Positions 1 to 6,072 of a DNA stretch of 8,700 nucleotides are shown here, one piece after another. Location: the NCBI GenBank assembly GCA_919903585.1, contig CAKKST010000040.1, positions 1 to 8,700 on the forward strand, given 5' to 3'. The notes under the pieces are model-generated. The model ran no database searches and was not told where the DNA came from. It saw nothing but the letters and a program-made list of their open reading frames with translations. The first letter of the stretch is position 1, and each line of letters begins with the position of its first letter. This DNA is from Nitrospiria bacterium (GTDB lineage: Bacteria; Nitrospirota; CAKKRA01; 9FT-COMBO-42-15). The translations under genes were made by a program, and so were the position numbers.

Positions 1-413
1 CCAGAGAAGACCTTTGACGGAAGATTACCCGCATGTCCGGCGATTTCCTTACCTATCGCTCCGGGAAGACCCCCGAGACGCTTTACTTTTTCTGCTGCTG
101 CTTTAATCTCTTTTCTATCGCCTTTAGCAAGGGCCTCTTTCAATTCCCCAACCCTTTTAACTGTTCCGACTTCACCCTTAGTCTCAGCTTCTTTAATCAT
201 TGAATCAGCAGCTTTATTCCAGCCGTCTACTCTTGAGGCAATCTGCCCATCTGTAGCCCACTTAAATGAAGGGCTTATTAGCTTCTTGACATCTAACTTA
301 TATTGACTGGTTAAGAAGATCATCAGGGCAATAATAAGGAATCCCAGCCAGACTGCTATCCAGTCCTCTTTTGTATATAAATCTGACCAACCGCTTTCTT
401 TTTTCTTAGCCAT
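1..413 (-). CDS. YeiH-family putative sulfate exporter, N-terminal part (gene runs off the left edge)
   Basis: This is a partial gene: 137 codons from ATG at 413 to the window edge, with no stop. The start is supported by a strong Shine-Dalgarno AGGAGG at 420-425, five bases before ATG. The protein begins with a short lysine-rich cytoplasmic stretch, then residues W9 to W22 with a KEDWIAVWLG motif leading into a hydrophobic membrane segment (about residues 20-36). A hydrophilic, Lys/Glu/Ala-rich region of about 75 residues follows. This arrangement (an EDW.AVW entry into the first helix, then a long charged loop) is what I recall from the long form of the UPF0324/YeiH family (Cons_hypoth698), annotated as putative sulfate exporters and often found with sulfur-oxidation genes. 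The conserved transmembrane core lies outside the window, so the family call rests on the N-terminus and on the SoxZ-like neighbour. It probably has its own promoter at 729-757, separate from the upstream operon. Confidence 0.6.
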   Translation of the reverse strand, partial: MAKKKESGWSDLYTKEDWIAVWLGFLIIALMIFLTSQYKLDVKKLISPSFKWATDGQIASRVDGWNKAADSMIKEAETKGEVGTVKRVGELKEALAKGDRKEIKAAAEKVKRLGGLPGAIGKEIAGHAGNLPSKVFS

Positions 414-419
414 ACTCTA

Positions 420-425
420 CCTCCT
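420..425 (-). promoter_or_regulatory. Ribosome binding site of the YeiH-like gene
   Basis: A perfect AGGAGG on the minus strand ends six bases before the ATG codon (five-base spacer). It fixes the start of the partial exporter gene at 413. Confidence 0.8.
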
Positions 426-532
426 ATAAAGTTAAGTAAGATAGACAATTAATAAATTTATTTCCCCAAAACATCCCTACTAAAAACAATTATGAAACAA
501 TATTATTGTTCTGAAACATCCCCCCTTCCTAT

Positions 533-714
533 GCGATTTTGCATATTTTGCGTTTTTGCGGTTCTTAGGTTAGCGCTTTTCACATCACCCCCTCTAAAAG
601 TGAAGTTTCTTATGCAGGTATATTTATTAAATAGCGATTTTATATATTTTGCGCTTTTGCGGTTCTTATTTTCCTTTTGCGCTTCTGCGTTTTTTTGCGC
701 TTTTGCGGTTCTTA
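533..714. repeat. A/T-rich direct repeats in the leader of the YeiH-like gene
   Basis: Two 35-bp direct copies lie at 533-567 and 634-668 and match at 32 of 35 positions; each ends in TTTTGCGGTTCTTA on the plus strand. A third, shorter copy lies at 691-714, with a degenerate GCGCTTCTGCG before it. On the minus strand the shared core reads AAGAACCGCAAAAGCGCAAA. No coding signal is visible: the plus-strand open frame across the region is simply rich in Phe, Cys and Leu from the T-rich repeats. The copies sit inside the predicted transcript leader, so they may form part of it or may be inert degenerating repeats. Confidence 0.7.
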
Positions 715-728
715 TTTTTCAAAGTCCA

Positions 729-757
729 TTTATATGCCTTTTAAGTATCCTTGTCAA
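729..757 (-). promoter_or_regulatory. Predicted sigma-70 promoter for the YeiH-like gene
   Basis: On the minus strand a perfect -35 box TTGACA (752-757) is followed by a 17-base spacer (735-751) and a -10 box TATAAA (729-734), which matches the consensus TATAAT in five of six positions. Transcription would start near 722, giving a leader of roughly 310 bases before the ATG at 413. It lies between the hairpin that ends the upstream operon (809-847) and the exporter gene, where an independent promoter would be expected. It has not been tested, but box quality and spacing are the best I could find by eye in the window. Confidence 0.6.
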
Positions 758-808
758 TAGAAAAGGATTGGTATAAGTATTTGTAATATCAATATAAATA
801 CCTATTAT

Positions 809-847
809 TTACCCCATTAGAAAGCCCCACCATTTCGAACGGGGTAA
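809..847 (-). terminator. Hairpin at the end of the MoxR/Bat operon (possible terminator or REP-like element)
   Basis: Two 15-base arms (809-823 and 833-847) are inverted copies matching at 13 of 15 positions, with a nine-base loop. One of the two mismatches becomes a G-U wobble in the minus-strand RNA, so the fold is more stable in the transcript of the operon. It starts three bases after the stop codon of the BatC-like gene. No U-run follows, so it is not a standard intrinsic terminator. It may protect the 3' end of the mRNA or be a dispersed palindromic repeat. Confidence 0.5.
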
Positions 848-849
848 GC

Positions 850-1518
850 CTACCAGTCCTTCTGCCATACGCCCTCTATTCCATCCTGCTGACCCTTCTT
901 TGATGCCCCCTCTATATCAAGCCTAAAGGCGCCCTGCCACCTCTCCTCCTCCCCTTTATGCATCCTTAAAATAGCCTCCATCCCCTCTCCTGTTACTATA
1001 GCGACACCCTCATCTGAATCCATCTGCTTTCCCTCACTGGTATAGTTAGGCTGAAGAGCTGTTTTAGTATTTTCTACCTTTACCTTTTCCTCTTCCCTAT
1101 CTTTAACAGACTGGAGATACCTGATATTAACCCCTAAATCCTCATCATCAGGCCTTAAGCCCCTCGCCTTTTCATAGTAATAGATGGCCTCATTGAGAAG
1201 CCCCTTTTTAACATAGGCAGTGCCGAGATTATAATAACCCTCAAAAAACCCCTTCTCCCCCTCCACAGCCTTTTGAAAATAGCTGATTGCCTTATCATAA
1301 TCCCCCTTTTTGAAATATATATTTCCAAGATTATAATTGATGATATAAGAATCAGGCCTGTACCTTTGGGCTGTCAGATAAGCCCTCTCTGCCTCTTCCC
1401 ATTTCTGCAAGATATAATATTTGTTTCCCTTGGTAACAGGGTTCAGGAGAAGTTCAAATAAGAAGGCAGTAGCCAAAATTAGCGCTATTAAGAAAATTTT
1501 AAAGATATTCTTTTTCAT
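850..1518 (-). CDS. BatC-like membrane-anchored TPR protein
   Basis: The protein has 222 residues. One N-terminal membrane helix (about residues 5-25, after MKKN) is followed by about three tetratricopeptide repeats (near residues 28-57, 60-93 and 94-127; the clearest has YNLGNIYFKKGDYDKAISYF). An acidic/basic linker comes next, then a C-terminal segment with EAILRM (181-186) that ends in QKDW. A KDW ending after an ILR motif is, as I recall, typical of BatC, the TPR partner of the VWA proteins BatA/BatB; MxaK holds the same place in methanol dehydrogenase maturation clusters. The TPR domain would face the periplasm and act as a scaffold. I placed the start at 1518: an upstream in-frame ATG at 1608 would add 30 residues encoded by palindromic repeat DNA and would put a hydrophilic tail before the helix. 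The ribosome site is weak at either start. It is the last gene of the operon. Confidence 0.8.
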   Translation of the reverse strand: MKKNIFKIFLIALILATAFLFELLLNPVTKGNKYYILQKWEEAERAYLTAQRYRPDSYIINYNLGNIYFKKGDYDKAISYFQKAVEGEKGFFEGYYNLGTAYVKKGLLNEAIYYYEKARGLRPDDEDLGVNIRYLQSVKDREEEKVKVENTKTALQPNYTSEGKQMDSDEGVAIVTGEGMEAILRMHKGEEERWQGAFRLDIEGASKKGQQDGIEGVWQKDW

Positions 1519-1537
1519 CTGTAAATCCCATATCCAC

Positions 1538-1572
1538 CCTCCCCCTTGCCCCCTCCCATCAAGGGAGGGGGA
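1538..1572. repeat. Palindromic repeat, CCCTCCC-ATCAA-GGGAGGG type
   Basis: A perfect 9-bp stem (1549-1557 with 1563-1571) closes a five-base ATCAA loop, preceded by a C-rich run. A second copy lies at 4594-4628. Both are between genes of the operon. Confidence 0.8.
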
Positions 1573-1583
1573 ATTTCTTAATT

Positions 1584-1655
1584 CCCTCTCCCCTTGCGGG
1601 AGAGACACAAATATTATTCCCTCTCCCCTTGCGGGAGAGGGTGAGGGTGAGGGGG
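1584..1655. repeat. Two tandem palindromic repeats, CTCTCCCCTTGCGGGAGAG type
   Basis: The core CTCTCCCCTTGCGGGAGAG occurs at 1586-1604 and again at 1621-1639. The second copy is fuller and is followed by a GAGGGTGAGGG tail to about 1655. Related copies occur at 4726-4760 and, inverted, at 7859-7895. The pair fills most of the 149-bp gap between the BatAB and BatC-like genes. Its transcript can form strong stems that could affect mRNA stability or translation of the next gene. Confidence 0.85.
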
Positions 1656-1667
1656 ATTAATGAACCC

Positions 1668-3455
1668 TCACAATATAATAATCACCATAAAAAGCATTAG
1701 TGCAATTAAGGAAAGGTATTGGCTTGCACCCTCCTTCCAATCCCTAACCCCAACCCCTGACCCCTGACCCTTGACCTCTGCCTTTATAATCTCAACAGGG
1801 TTATTACCCATACTAATATACTCGCCTTTACCAGCCTTTGCTATCTCCATTAACAGCCCGTCATCAAGCCTTGAATGTACATATTCCCCTGCAATATCTT
1901 TTTTAAACTCCATCTTCTCATCGGTTCTTATGGGTATCAGGCCGCCCTCCTTCCTGCCGATGCCTATTGTAAACAGCCTTATGTTATTATCCTGCAATAC
2001 CTCCCCTATCCTTTCAGCCTTCACCCCTCTTGTATCCTCGCCATCGGTAAGAAGGAGGATGACCTTTTTATGGTCTTTATCTGTAAAAAGGAGCGCAGAG
2101 GTCATGATTGCATCAGAGATATTTGTTCCCTTGCCAGCTTCCCTCGTCCTGTTAGATAAAAGGGTAAGGGCTGCATCCCTGTCATAGGTAAGGGGGCAGA
2201 GTATATACCCATAATCAGAGAAGAGGACAATGCCCACCCTCTTTGCAGGCAGGGCAGTGATAATCTCCCTCGCAAGGTTATTTGCATAAACACCCCTGTT
2301 CGGGGCAATATCCTCTGTCTGCATACTCAGGGATGTATCCATAGCAATCACTATATCAAGGCCGTCCCCTTTGCCCTCGTTATTCTTCCTATCAGGCCCT
2401 ATTGCTATAAAAAGCAAAACCAATATAAATGCCCCTGACAATATCCACTTATAAAGCTGATTCCTCCAGACTAATAGAGATGCCGGCCGCCTCTTTAGCC
2501 TTTCGTATAAAAAGGATAGTGTAAAGATAAAGACAGCCGCAACAGCAGCATGGGGATAATAGTCTTTATATATGACATGCTTGTCTATCTTAATGTTATC
2601 CTTTTCCATATCTGCTATCTGACCAAAGGCGCTAATAAGCCCCCTCTCATCCGATGCCCTGATATACCTGCCGCCTGTAATATCCGCAATATCTGTTAGC
2701 AGCGGCTCGTCTATCTTAGCAAGGATTGTACCGATAACCTTGCCTGATTCAGAATACACAGGAATCGGCGCACCCTCTGGGCTTCCTATCCCGATTGTAT
2801 AGACCTTTATCCCCCTGTATTTTGCAACAGCAGCAGCGGTCAGTGGGTCAATAGTTCCCCCGTTATTTTCTCCGTCTGTTAAAAGGACTATCACCCTGCT
2901 TCTAACCTTATCATCAAAAAACCTGTTTGCAGATGTTACGATGGCATCGCCAATAGCTGTCCCGCTTATATCTATCATGCGCAGGTCAATCCTTGATATA
3001 AACTCTGTCAGCACATTATAGTCCACTGTTAAGGGGGACTGGGTAAAGCTCCTTCCGGCAAATAGGACAAGGCCGATCCTGTTGCCCTTCATCCTGTCAA
3101 TGAAATTCAACGTTATCCTCTTTGCAGCCTCAATCCTGTTTGGATTAAAATCCTCTGCCTGCATACTGCCTGAGATGTCCATGGCAATTACCATGTCCAT
3201 TCCTGTAAATTTTTCCTCTTTTATGCCGCCCATGCCCTGCGGCCGCGCTGCAATCAGGACAAGCAGGAGGATAACAGCAATATTCAGGACAAGAAGGGCT
3301 ATCTTGGTGAATCCCGTTTTTTTCGCTGATTTTTTGATTATGCTGATATTGGAAACAGGTATGGCGCTATATTTCCTTAGCCTGCGAAGGAGAAAAAAGA
3401 GCAATATCACAGGGGGTATGAGCAAAAAAAATATTGGATTTGAAAAATGAATCAT
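1668..3455 (-). CDS. Fused BatA-BatB protein with two VWA domains
   Basis: From the start at 3455 the protein has 595 residues. Order: two membrane helices (about 6-24 and 52-70); a first von Willebrand A domain with MIDAS residues D93-x-S95-x-S97, T166 and D194 (LLTDGEN); two more helices (about 301-317 and 337-352); a second VWA domain with D373-x-S375-x-S377, T444 and D471 (LLTDGED); and a C-terminal hydrophobic tail that stops at the end of the helix. Both metal sites look complete, so both domains should bind a divalent cation and protein partners in the periplasm. BatA and BatB are usually separate adjacent genes of about 320-350 residues; here they form one frame with no stop between them. 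MxaC/MxaL are comparable VWA partners of MoxR. The ATG at 3455 starts with MIHFSNPIFFLL, a usual BatA beginning, and has AGGA five bases upstream. An in-frame ATG at 3497 would add 14 residues without a ribosome site. A C-rich repeat encodes residues near 562-572, just before the last helix. Confidence 0.88.
   Translation of the reverse strand: MIHFSNPIFFLLIPPVILLFFLLRRLRKYSAIPVSNISIIKKSAKKTGFTKIALLVLNIAVILLLVLIAARPQGMGGIKEEKFTGMDMVIAMDISGSMQAEDFNPNRIEAAKRITLNFIDRMKGNRIGLVLFAGRSFTQSPLTVDYNVLTEFISRIDLRMIDISGTAIGDAIVTSANRFFDDKVRSRVIVLLTDGENNGGTIDPLTAAAVAKYRGIKVYTIGIGSPEGAPIPVYSESGKVIGTILAKIDEPLLTDIADITGGRYIRASDERGLISAFGQIADMEKDNIKIDKHVIYKDYYPHAAVAAVFIFTLSFLYERLKRRPASLLVWRNQLYKWILSGAFILVLLFIAIGPDRKNNEGKGDGLDIVIAMDTSLSMQTEDIAPNRGVYANNLAREIITALPAKRVGIVLFSDYGYILCPLTYDRDAALTLLSNRTREAGKGTNISDAIMTSALLFTDKDHKKVILLLTDGEDTRGVKAERIGEVLQDNNIRLFTIGIGRKEGGLIPIRTDEKMEFKKDIAGEYVHSRLDDGLLMEIAKAGKGEYISMGNNPVEIIKAEVKGQGSGVGVRDWKEGASQYLSLIALMLFMVIIIL
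1742..1780. repeat. C-rich repeat inside the BatAB coding region
   Basis: Imperfect tandem units of the type CCCCTGACCC/CCCTTGACC encode a Gly/Gln/Val-rich stretch (KGQGSGVGV on the minus strand) near the C-terminus of the second VWA domain. A similar element in the same orientation and frame lies at 6268-6300 in the DUF255 gene. Confidence 0.7.
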
Positions 3456-3513
3456 AAATATCCTAATGGTAGTCTGGCTCGCCCCTGAGCCCAACATTTT
3501 TATGTTAAATAAA

Positions 3514-3590
3514 TCTCCCCTAACCCCTCTTTTCCAAAGAGGGGGATAAAGGAATTTCCCCCTTTGAAAAAGGGGGATTAAGGGGGATTT
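3514..3590. repeat. Double palindromic repeat between the DUF58 and BatAB genes
   Basis: There are two adjacent stem-loops. The first has CCCCTCTTT (3524-3532) pairing with AAAGAGGGG (3536-3544) over a 3-base loop. The second has TCCCCCTTT (3557-3565) pairing with AAAGGGGGA (3569-3577) over a 3-base loop. A GGGGGATT tail follows. This type of CCCCCTTTGAAAAAGGGGG element is, as I recall, common in intergenic DNA of several environmental lineages. It fills most of the 156-bp gap between these two genes. Confidence 0.8.
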
Positions 3591-3611
3591 TAAAAATTAA
3601 ATTTTGCAATT

Positions 3612-4568
3612 CTAAACCCTGATCCCTTGCCGTGCCCTTTTATAGAATAATCTTAAAAACGGCGCTATTAATGGCCTGTCTGTCCTTATTAGGACATCAT
3701 CTATCTTCAACCTATTGAAAAAATCATGGGTCTCCCTTTCCCTGTCAGAGGCTGCCATCGCATATTCTTCTATAAACCCCTTATCACTGGAATCAAAGGA
3801 GAGATACTCGCCTGTCTCAGCATCAATAATGTCAGCAAGACCGATATCTGGGAATTGCAATTCATCCTGATCCAATACCCTTACAGCAATCAGGTCATAT
3901 CTCTTCGCTGAACCAAACCAGTCTCTTTTATTTAAAGGAAAGATAAAATCAGATATAAAAAACACAATAGACCGCTTTTTTATTGCCCTGTGGAGATATT
4001 GAAGGGGAATAATCCCCCCGCATCCCCCTTTCAACCCCTCTGTCTCCCCCCTTACTAAGGGGGGAATTAAAGGGGGGTGAGAGTGGCTTGGCCTTCTGTA
4101 TTCAAGCAGCCCCTTTAATATCCTGAAGGCATGGCCATTCCCCTTTGCTGGCGGAATAAATAGCTCTATCTTATCTGTAAATATCAGAAGGCCTATCCTG
4201 CTATTTGACCTTACTGCTGAGAATATGAGGGTGGCTGAAACCTCCAGTACAGCATCCCACTTTCTTTTGGAATCTATGCCGCATTGCATGGATGGGCTGC
4301 CATCTATGATGAGCATTACAGGCAGCTCCCTCTCCTCCCTGTATGTCTTTATATAAGGCTCATCAAGCCTCGCTGTAACAGACCAGTCTATATCGCCTAT
4401 ATTATCACCATCTTCATATTCTTTTAAAGATACAAACTCCAGTCCGCGGCCTTTAAAGAGGCTCATGTAGTCGCCATTAAAGAGGGTATCCACAAGGTGT
4501 CTTGTCCTTATCTCAAGCCGTTTGACTTTTTTGAAGATATTCCTCTCTGCTATGCTTTTTGTTTCCAT
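3612..4568 (-). CDS. DUF58 (VWA-like) protein of the MoxR/Bat module
   Basis: The protein has 318 residues, close to the usual DUF58 length. The DUF58 signature spans about residues 40-80 (GRGLEF, EYEDGDNIGDIDW, ARLDEPYIKTYREERE). It runs into a VWA-like fold with a MIDAS-type D89-x-S91-x-S93 and a later IVFFISDF strand (201-208). No signal peptide or membrane helix is seen, so it should be cytoplasmic, next to the ATPase side of MoxR; MxaS is the counterpart in methanol dehydrogenase clusters. Residues about 161-187 are an insert encoded by a palindromic repeat (4008-4088) containing PPLIPPLVRG, placed in a loop between LLEYRRP and the PLQYLHRAIKKRS segment. The frame is kept and the domain continues normally after it, so the gene looks intact. 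It follows MoxR by 194 bp of repeat-filled DNA. The ribosome site is weak (AAGAG close to ATG). Confidence 0.88.
   Translation of the reverse strand: METKSIAERNIFKKVKRLEIRTRHLVDTLFNGDYMSLFKGRGLEFVSLKEYEDGDNIGDIDWSVTARLDEPYIKTYREERELPVMLIIDGSPSMQCGIDSKRKWDAVLEVSATLIFSAVRSNSRIGLLIFTDKIELFIPPAKGNGHAFRILKGLLEYRRPSHSHPPLIPPLVRGETEGLKGGCGGIIPLQYLHRAIKKRSIVFFISDFIFPLNKRDWFGSAKRYDLIAVRVLDQDELQFPDIGLADIIDAETGEYLSFDSSDKGFIEEYAMAASDRERETHDFFNRLKIDDVLIRTDRPLIAPFLRLFYKRARQGIRV
4014..4080. repeat. Palindromic repeat inserted in frame in the DUF58 gene
   Basis: The core CCCCCCTTACTAAGGGGGG (4046-4064) forms an 8-bp stem, flanked by further C-runs and G-runs (to about 4014 and 4080). It is the same family as the element at 6577-6621 in the DUF255 gene, in the same orientation and the same reading frame. 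The encoded peptide contains PPLIPPLVRG followed by ETEGLKGG. Confidence 0.85.
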
Positions 4569-4593
4569 ATCTCTTAAATTTGTCCTTCCTTCA

Positions 4594-4628
4594 CCCTCCC
4601 CTTAATCCCCTCCCATCAAGGGAGGGGA
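4594..4628. repeat. Palindromic repeat, CCCTCCC-ATCAA-GGGAGGG type
   Basis: An 8-bp perfect stem (4607-4614 with 4620-4627) with an ATCAA loop, in the MoxR-DUF58 gap. It is the same family and orientation as 1538-1572. Confidence 0.8.
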
Positions 4629-4640
4629 AACGAAATGGCC

Positions 4641-4668
4641 TGTAGGCACGGTTTAAACCGTGCCTACA
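4641..4668. repeat. Perfect 28-bp palindrome
   Basis: The plus strand reads TGTAGGCACGGTTT followed by its exact reverse complement, 14 + 14 bases with no spacer and GTTTAAAC at the centre. It lies between MoxR and the DUF58 gene. I see no coding use and no matching target duplication. The most likely reading is a dispersed intergenic repeat; a dimeric protein-binding site is possible but unsupported. Confidence 0.85.
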
Positions 4669-4725
4669 AAAGGATTGCCCTACAAAAAACCCCTTTCCCC
4701 TATTGGAAAAGACCATCGCACTTTT

Positions 4726-4760
4726 CCCTCTCCCCTTGTGGGAGAGGGTAGGGTGAGGGG
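4726..4760. repeat. Palindromic repeat, CTCTCCCCTTGTGGGAGAG type
   Basis: Same family and orientation as the pair at 1584-1655. The core is at 4728-4746 and the GTAGGGTGAGGGG tail ends two bases after the stop codon of the MoxR gene (4763-4765). The stem could act as a weak end signal or stabilise the upstream mRNA. Confidence 0.85.
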
Positions 4761-4762
4761 TT

Positions 4763-6007
4763 TCATGGTATCTCCACCTTTTCCAGCAGCCTCTCAATCA
4801 ACTGATCCGTTGTAACACCCTCTGACTCTGCCTCGTAGGTGAGGATGATCCTGTGCCTCAAGACCTCAGTCGCAATGGCCTTTATATCCTCTGGCATTAC
4901 ATATCCACGCCCCCTTAAAAAGGCATGGGTCTTTGCTGTGGTTGTAAGGTATATTGACGCCCTCGGTGATGCCCCAAATTGGATATACTCCTCAATGCCA
5001 ATGCCATTAGTTTCAACCTTTCTTGTTGCAAAAACTATATTCAGGATATATTTTTTCATCACCTCATCCACATATATATCATCCACAACCTTCCTTATCT
5101 TTAATATCTCATCAGGCAATGTTACAGTATTGACCTTGATCGCCCTTCCTGTAGTCATCCTCTTTACTATCTCTCCTTCATCATCATAGCTTGGATAACC
5201 TATTTTTATCTTTAACATAAACCTGTCAAGCTGCGCCTCAGGGAGCCTGTAGGTGCCATCGCCTTCTATTGGATTCTGCGTTGCCATGACCATAAAGGGT
5301 TCATTCAGCTTAAATGTCTCATCGCCGATAGTTACCTGTTTTTCCTCCATTGCCTCAAGGAGTGCGCTCTGCACCTTTGCAGGCGCCCTGTTTATCTCAT
5401 CAGCAAGTATCAGATTGGCAAATATAGGGCCCTTTCTTGTATAAAACTTTCCTGTCTTTCTGTCATATATCCTTGTGCCAATAAGGTCGGCAGGCAGGAG
5501 GTCTGGGGTAAACTGTATCCTGTTAAATGATGTGTCAACTATCTGAGAGAGCGTTTTTAGAAAGAGGGTCTTTGCAAGGCCGGGCATACCTTCAAGGATT
5601 ATATGCCCCCTTGAAAAAAGGCCGATAAGCGCCTTCTCTATCATTGCATCCTGACCAACTATTACCTTTTTTATCTCCTCTTTCATCCTGTTCACGATCT
5701 CATCATGTCTTTCAATCTCGCTGTCAATCCCTTTTTTCTTTTTCATCTTAAAATCCCTTTCTAAATCTTCTGTTATAATTGGCTCTTTTTTCACCATTAT
5801 CGGCTCCTCAATAGCCTCGCCTTCTTTAATAAGTTTATCTTTCTTCCTTTTATAAAGTATAAACAGTATAAGGCCAGAGAAAATAAGAACAAGCAAAAGG
5901 ATAAACCACCAGCCAAGATAAAACAAATCTCTTGGCGGCTTTATATCCCTAAGCGCGGAGATAGTATCAGCAGTAATCAAGATAGCAGGGTGATATCCAA
6001 TATCCAT
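4763..6007 (-). CDS. MoxR-type AAA+ ATPase with an N-terminal membrane anchor
   Basis: The protein has 414 residues. Residues 108-414 form a complete MoxR ATPase: VIVGQD (115-120), Walker A GMPGLAKT (140-147), Walker B LADEINRAP (201-209), sensor 1 around ATQNP (242-246), the GTYRLPEAQLDRF block (251-263) and sensor 2 GASPRAS (345-351). MoxR ATPases act with VWA partners as chaperones for cofactor insertion or complex assembly. Usual MoxR length is about 320-330 residues. Here about 107 residues precede the domain: an N-terminus with RDIKPP (20-25), a Trp-rich membrane helix (about 31-52), a KRKK stop signal, then a charged linker. RDIKPP before a WW helix resembles DUF4381/BatD-type membrane tails. 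The ATG at 6007 has no visible ribosome site and a stop codon lies just upstream in frame. Internal starts at M88 or M108 would give a normal soluble MoxR. The gene is 65 bp from the DUF255 gene and heads the DUF58-BatAB-BatC set. Confidence 0.9.
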   Translation of the reverse strand: MDIGYHPAILITADTISALRDIKPPRDLFYLGWWFILLLVLIFSGLILFILYKRKKDKLIKEGEAIEEPIMVKKEPIITEDLERDFKMKKKKGIDSEIERHDEIVNRMKEEIKKVIVGQDAMIEKALIGLFSRGHIILEGMPGLAKTLFLKTLSQIVDTSFNRIQFTPDLLPADLIGTRIYDRKTGKFYTRKGPIFANLILADEINRAPAKVQSALLEAMEEKQVTIGDETFKLNEPFMVMATQNPIEGDGTYRLPEAQLDRFMLKIKIGYPSYDDEGEIVKRMTTGRAIKVNTVTLPDEILKIRKVVDDIYVDEVMKKYILNIVFATRKVETNGIGIEEYIQFGASPRASIYLTTTAKTHAFLRGRGYVMPEDIKAIATEVLRHRIILTYEAESEGVTTDQLIERLLEKVEIP

Positions 6008-6072
6008 TATTATTAAATGGTATCACATTTTTAATACCCCTGTCTATTATGCCATATGATTTTAGGAGAATC

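Larger units (their letters stand above)
414..849. other. Intergenic region, 436 bp without a gene
   Basis: This region separates the stop of the BatC-like gene from the start of the exporter gene. It contains, in the direction of transcription, the hairpin at 809-847, the promoter at 729-757, the direct repeats at 533-714, and an A/T dyad at 496-510 (AACAATATTATTGTT) flanked by two copies of AAACATCCC at 469-477 and 514-522. The dyad and flanking copies could be a regulator site, but nothing here identifies one. I see no tRNA, no small ORF with a ribosome site, and no mobile-element end. Confidence 0.6.

Noticed and set aside
533..714. Repeats before the exporter gene as a CRISPR array
   Set aside because: Only three unequal, low-complexity copies with irregular spacing and no cas gene nearby.
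492..776. Plus-strand open frame of 94 codons in the intergenic region
   Set aside because: It is made of T-rich direct repeats, is very rich in Phe, Cys and Leu, has no ribosome site and overlaps the minus-strand promoter.
1519..1608. N-terminal extension of the BatC-like protein
   Set aside because: The extra 30 residues are encoded by palindromic repeat DNA and would place a hydrophilic tail before the membrane helix; start moved to 1518.
3456..3497. N-terminal extension of the BatAB protein
   Set aside because: No ribosome site at 3497, while 3455 has AGGA at good spacing and gives a typical BatA beginning.
4591..4797. Minus-strand open frame of 68 codons between moxR and the DUF58 gene
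   Set aside because: It consists almost wholly of three intergenic palindromes and overlaps the end of moxR in another frame.
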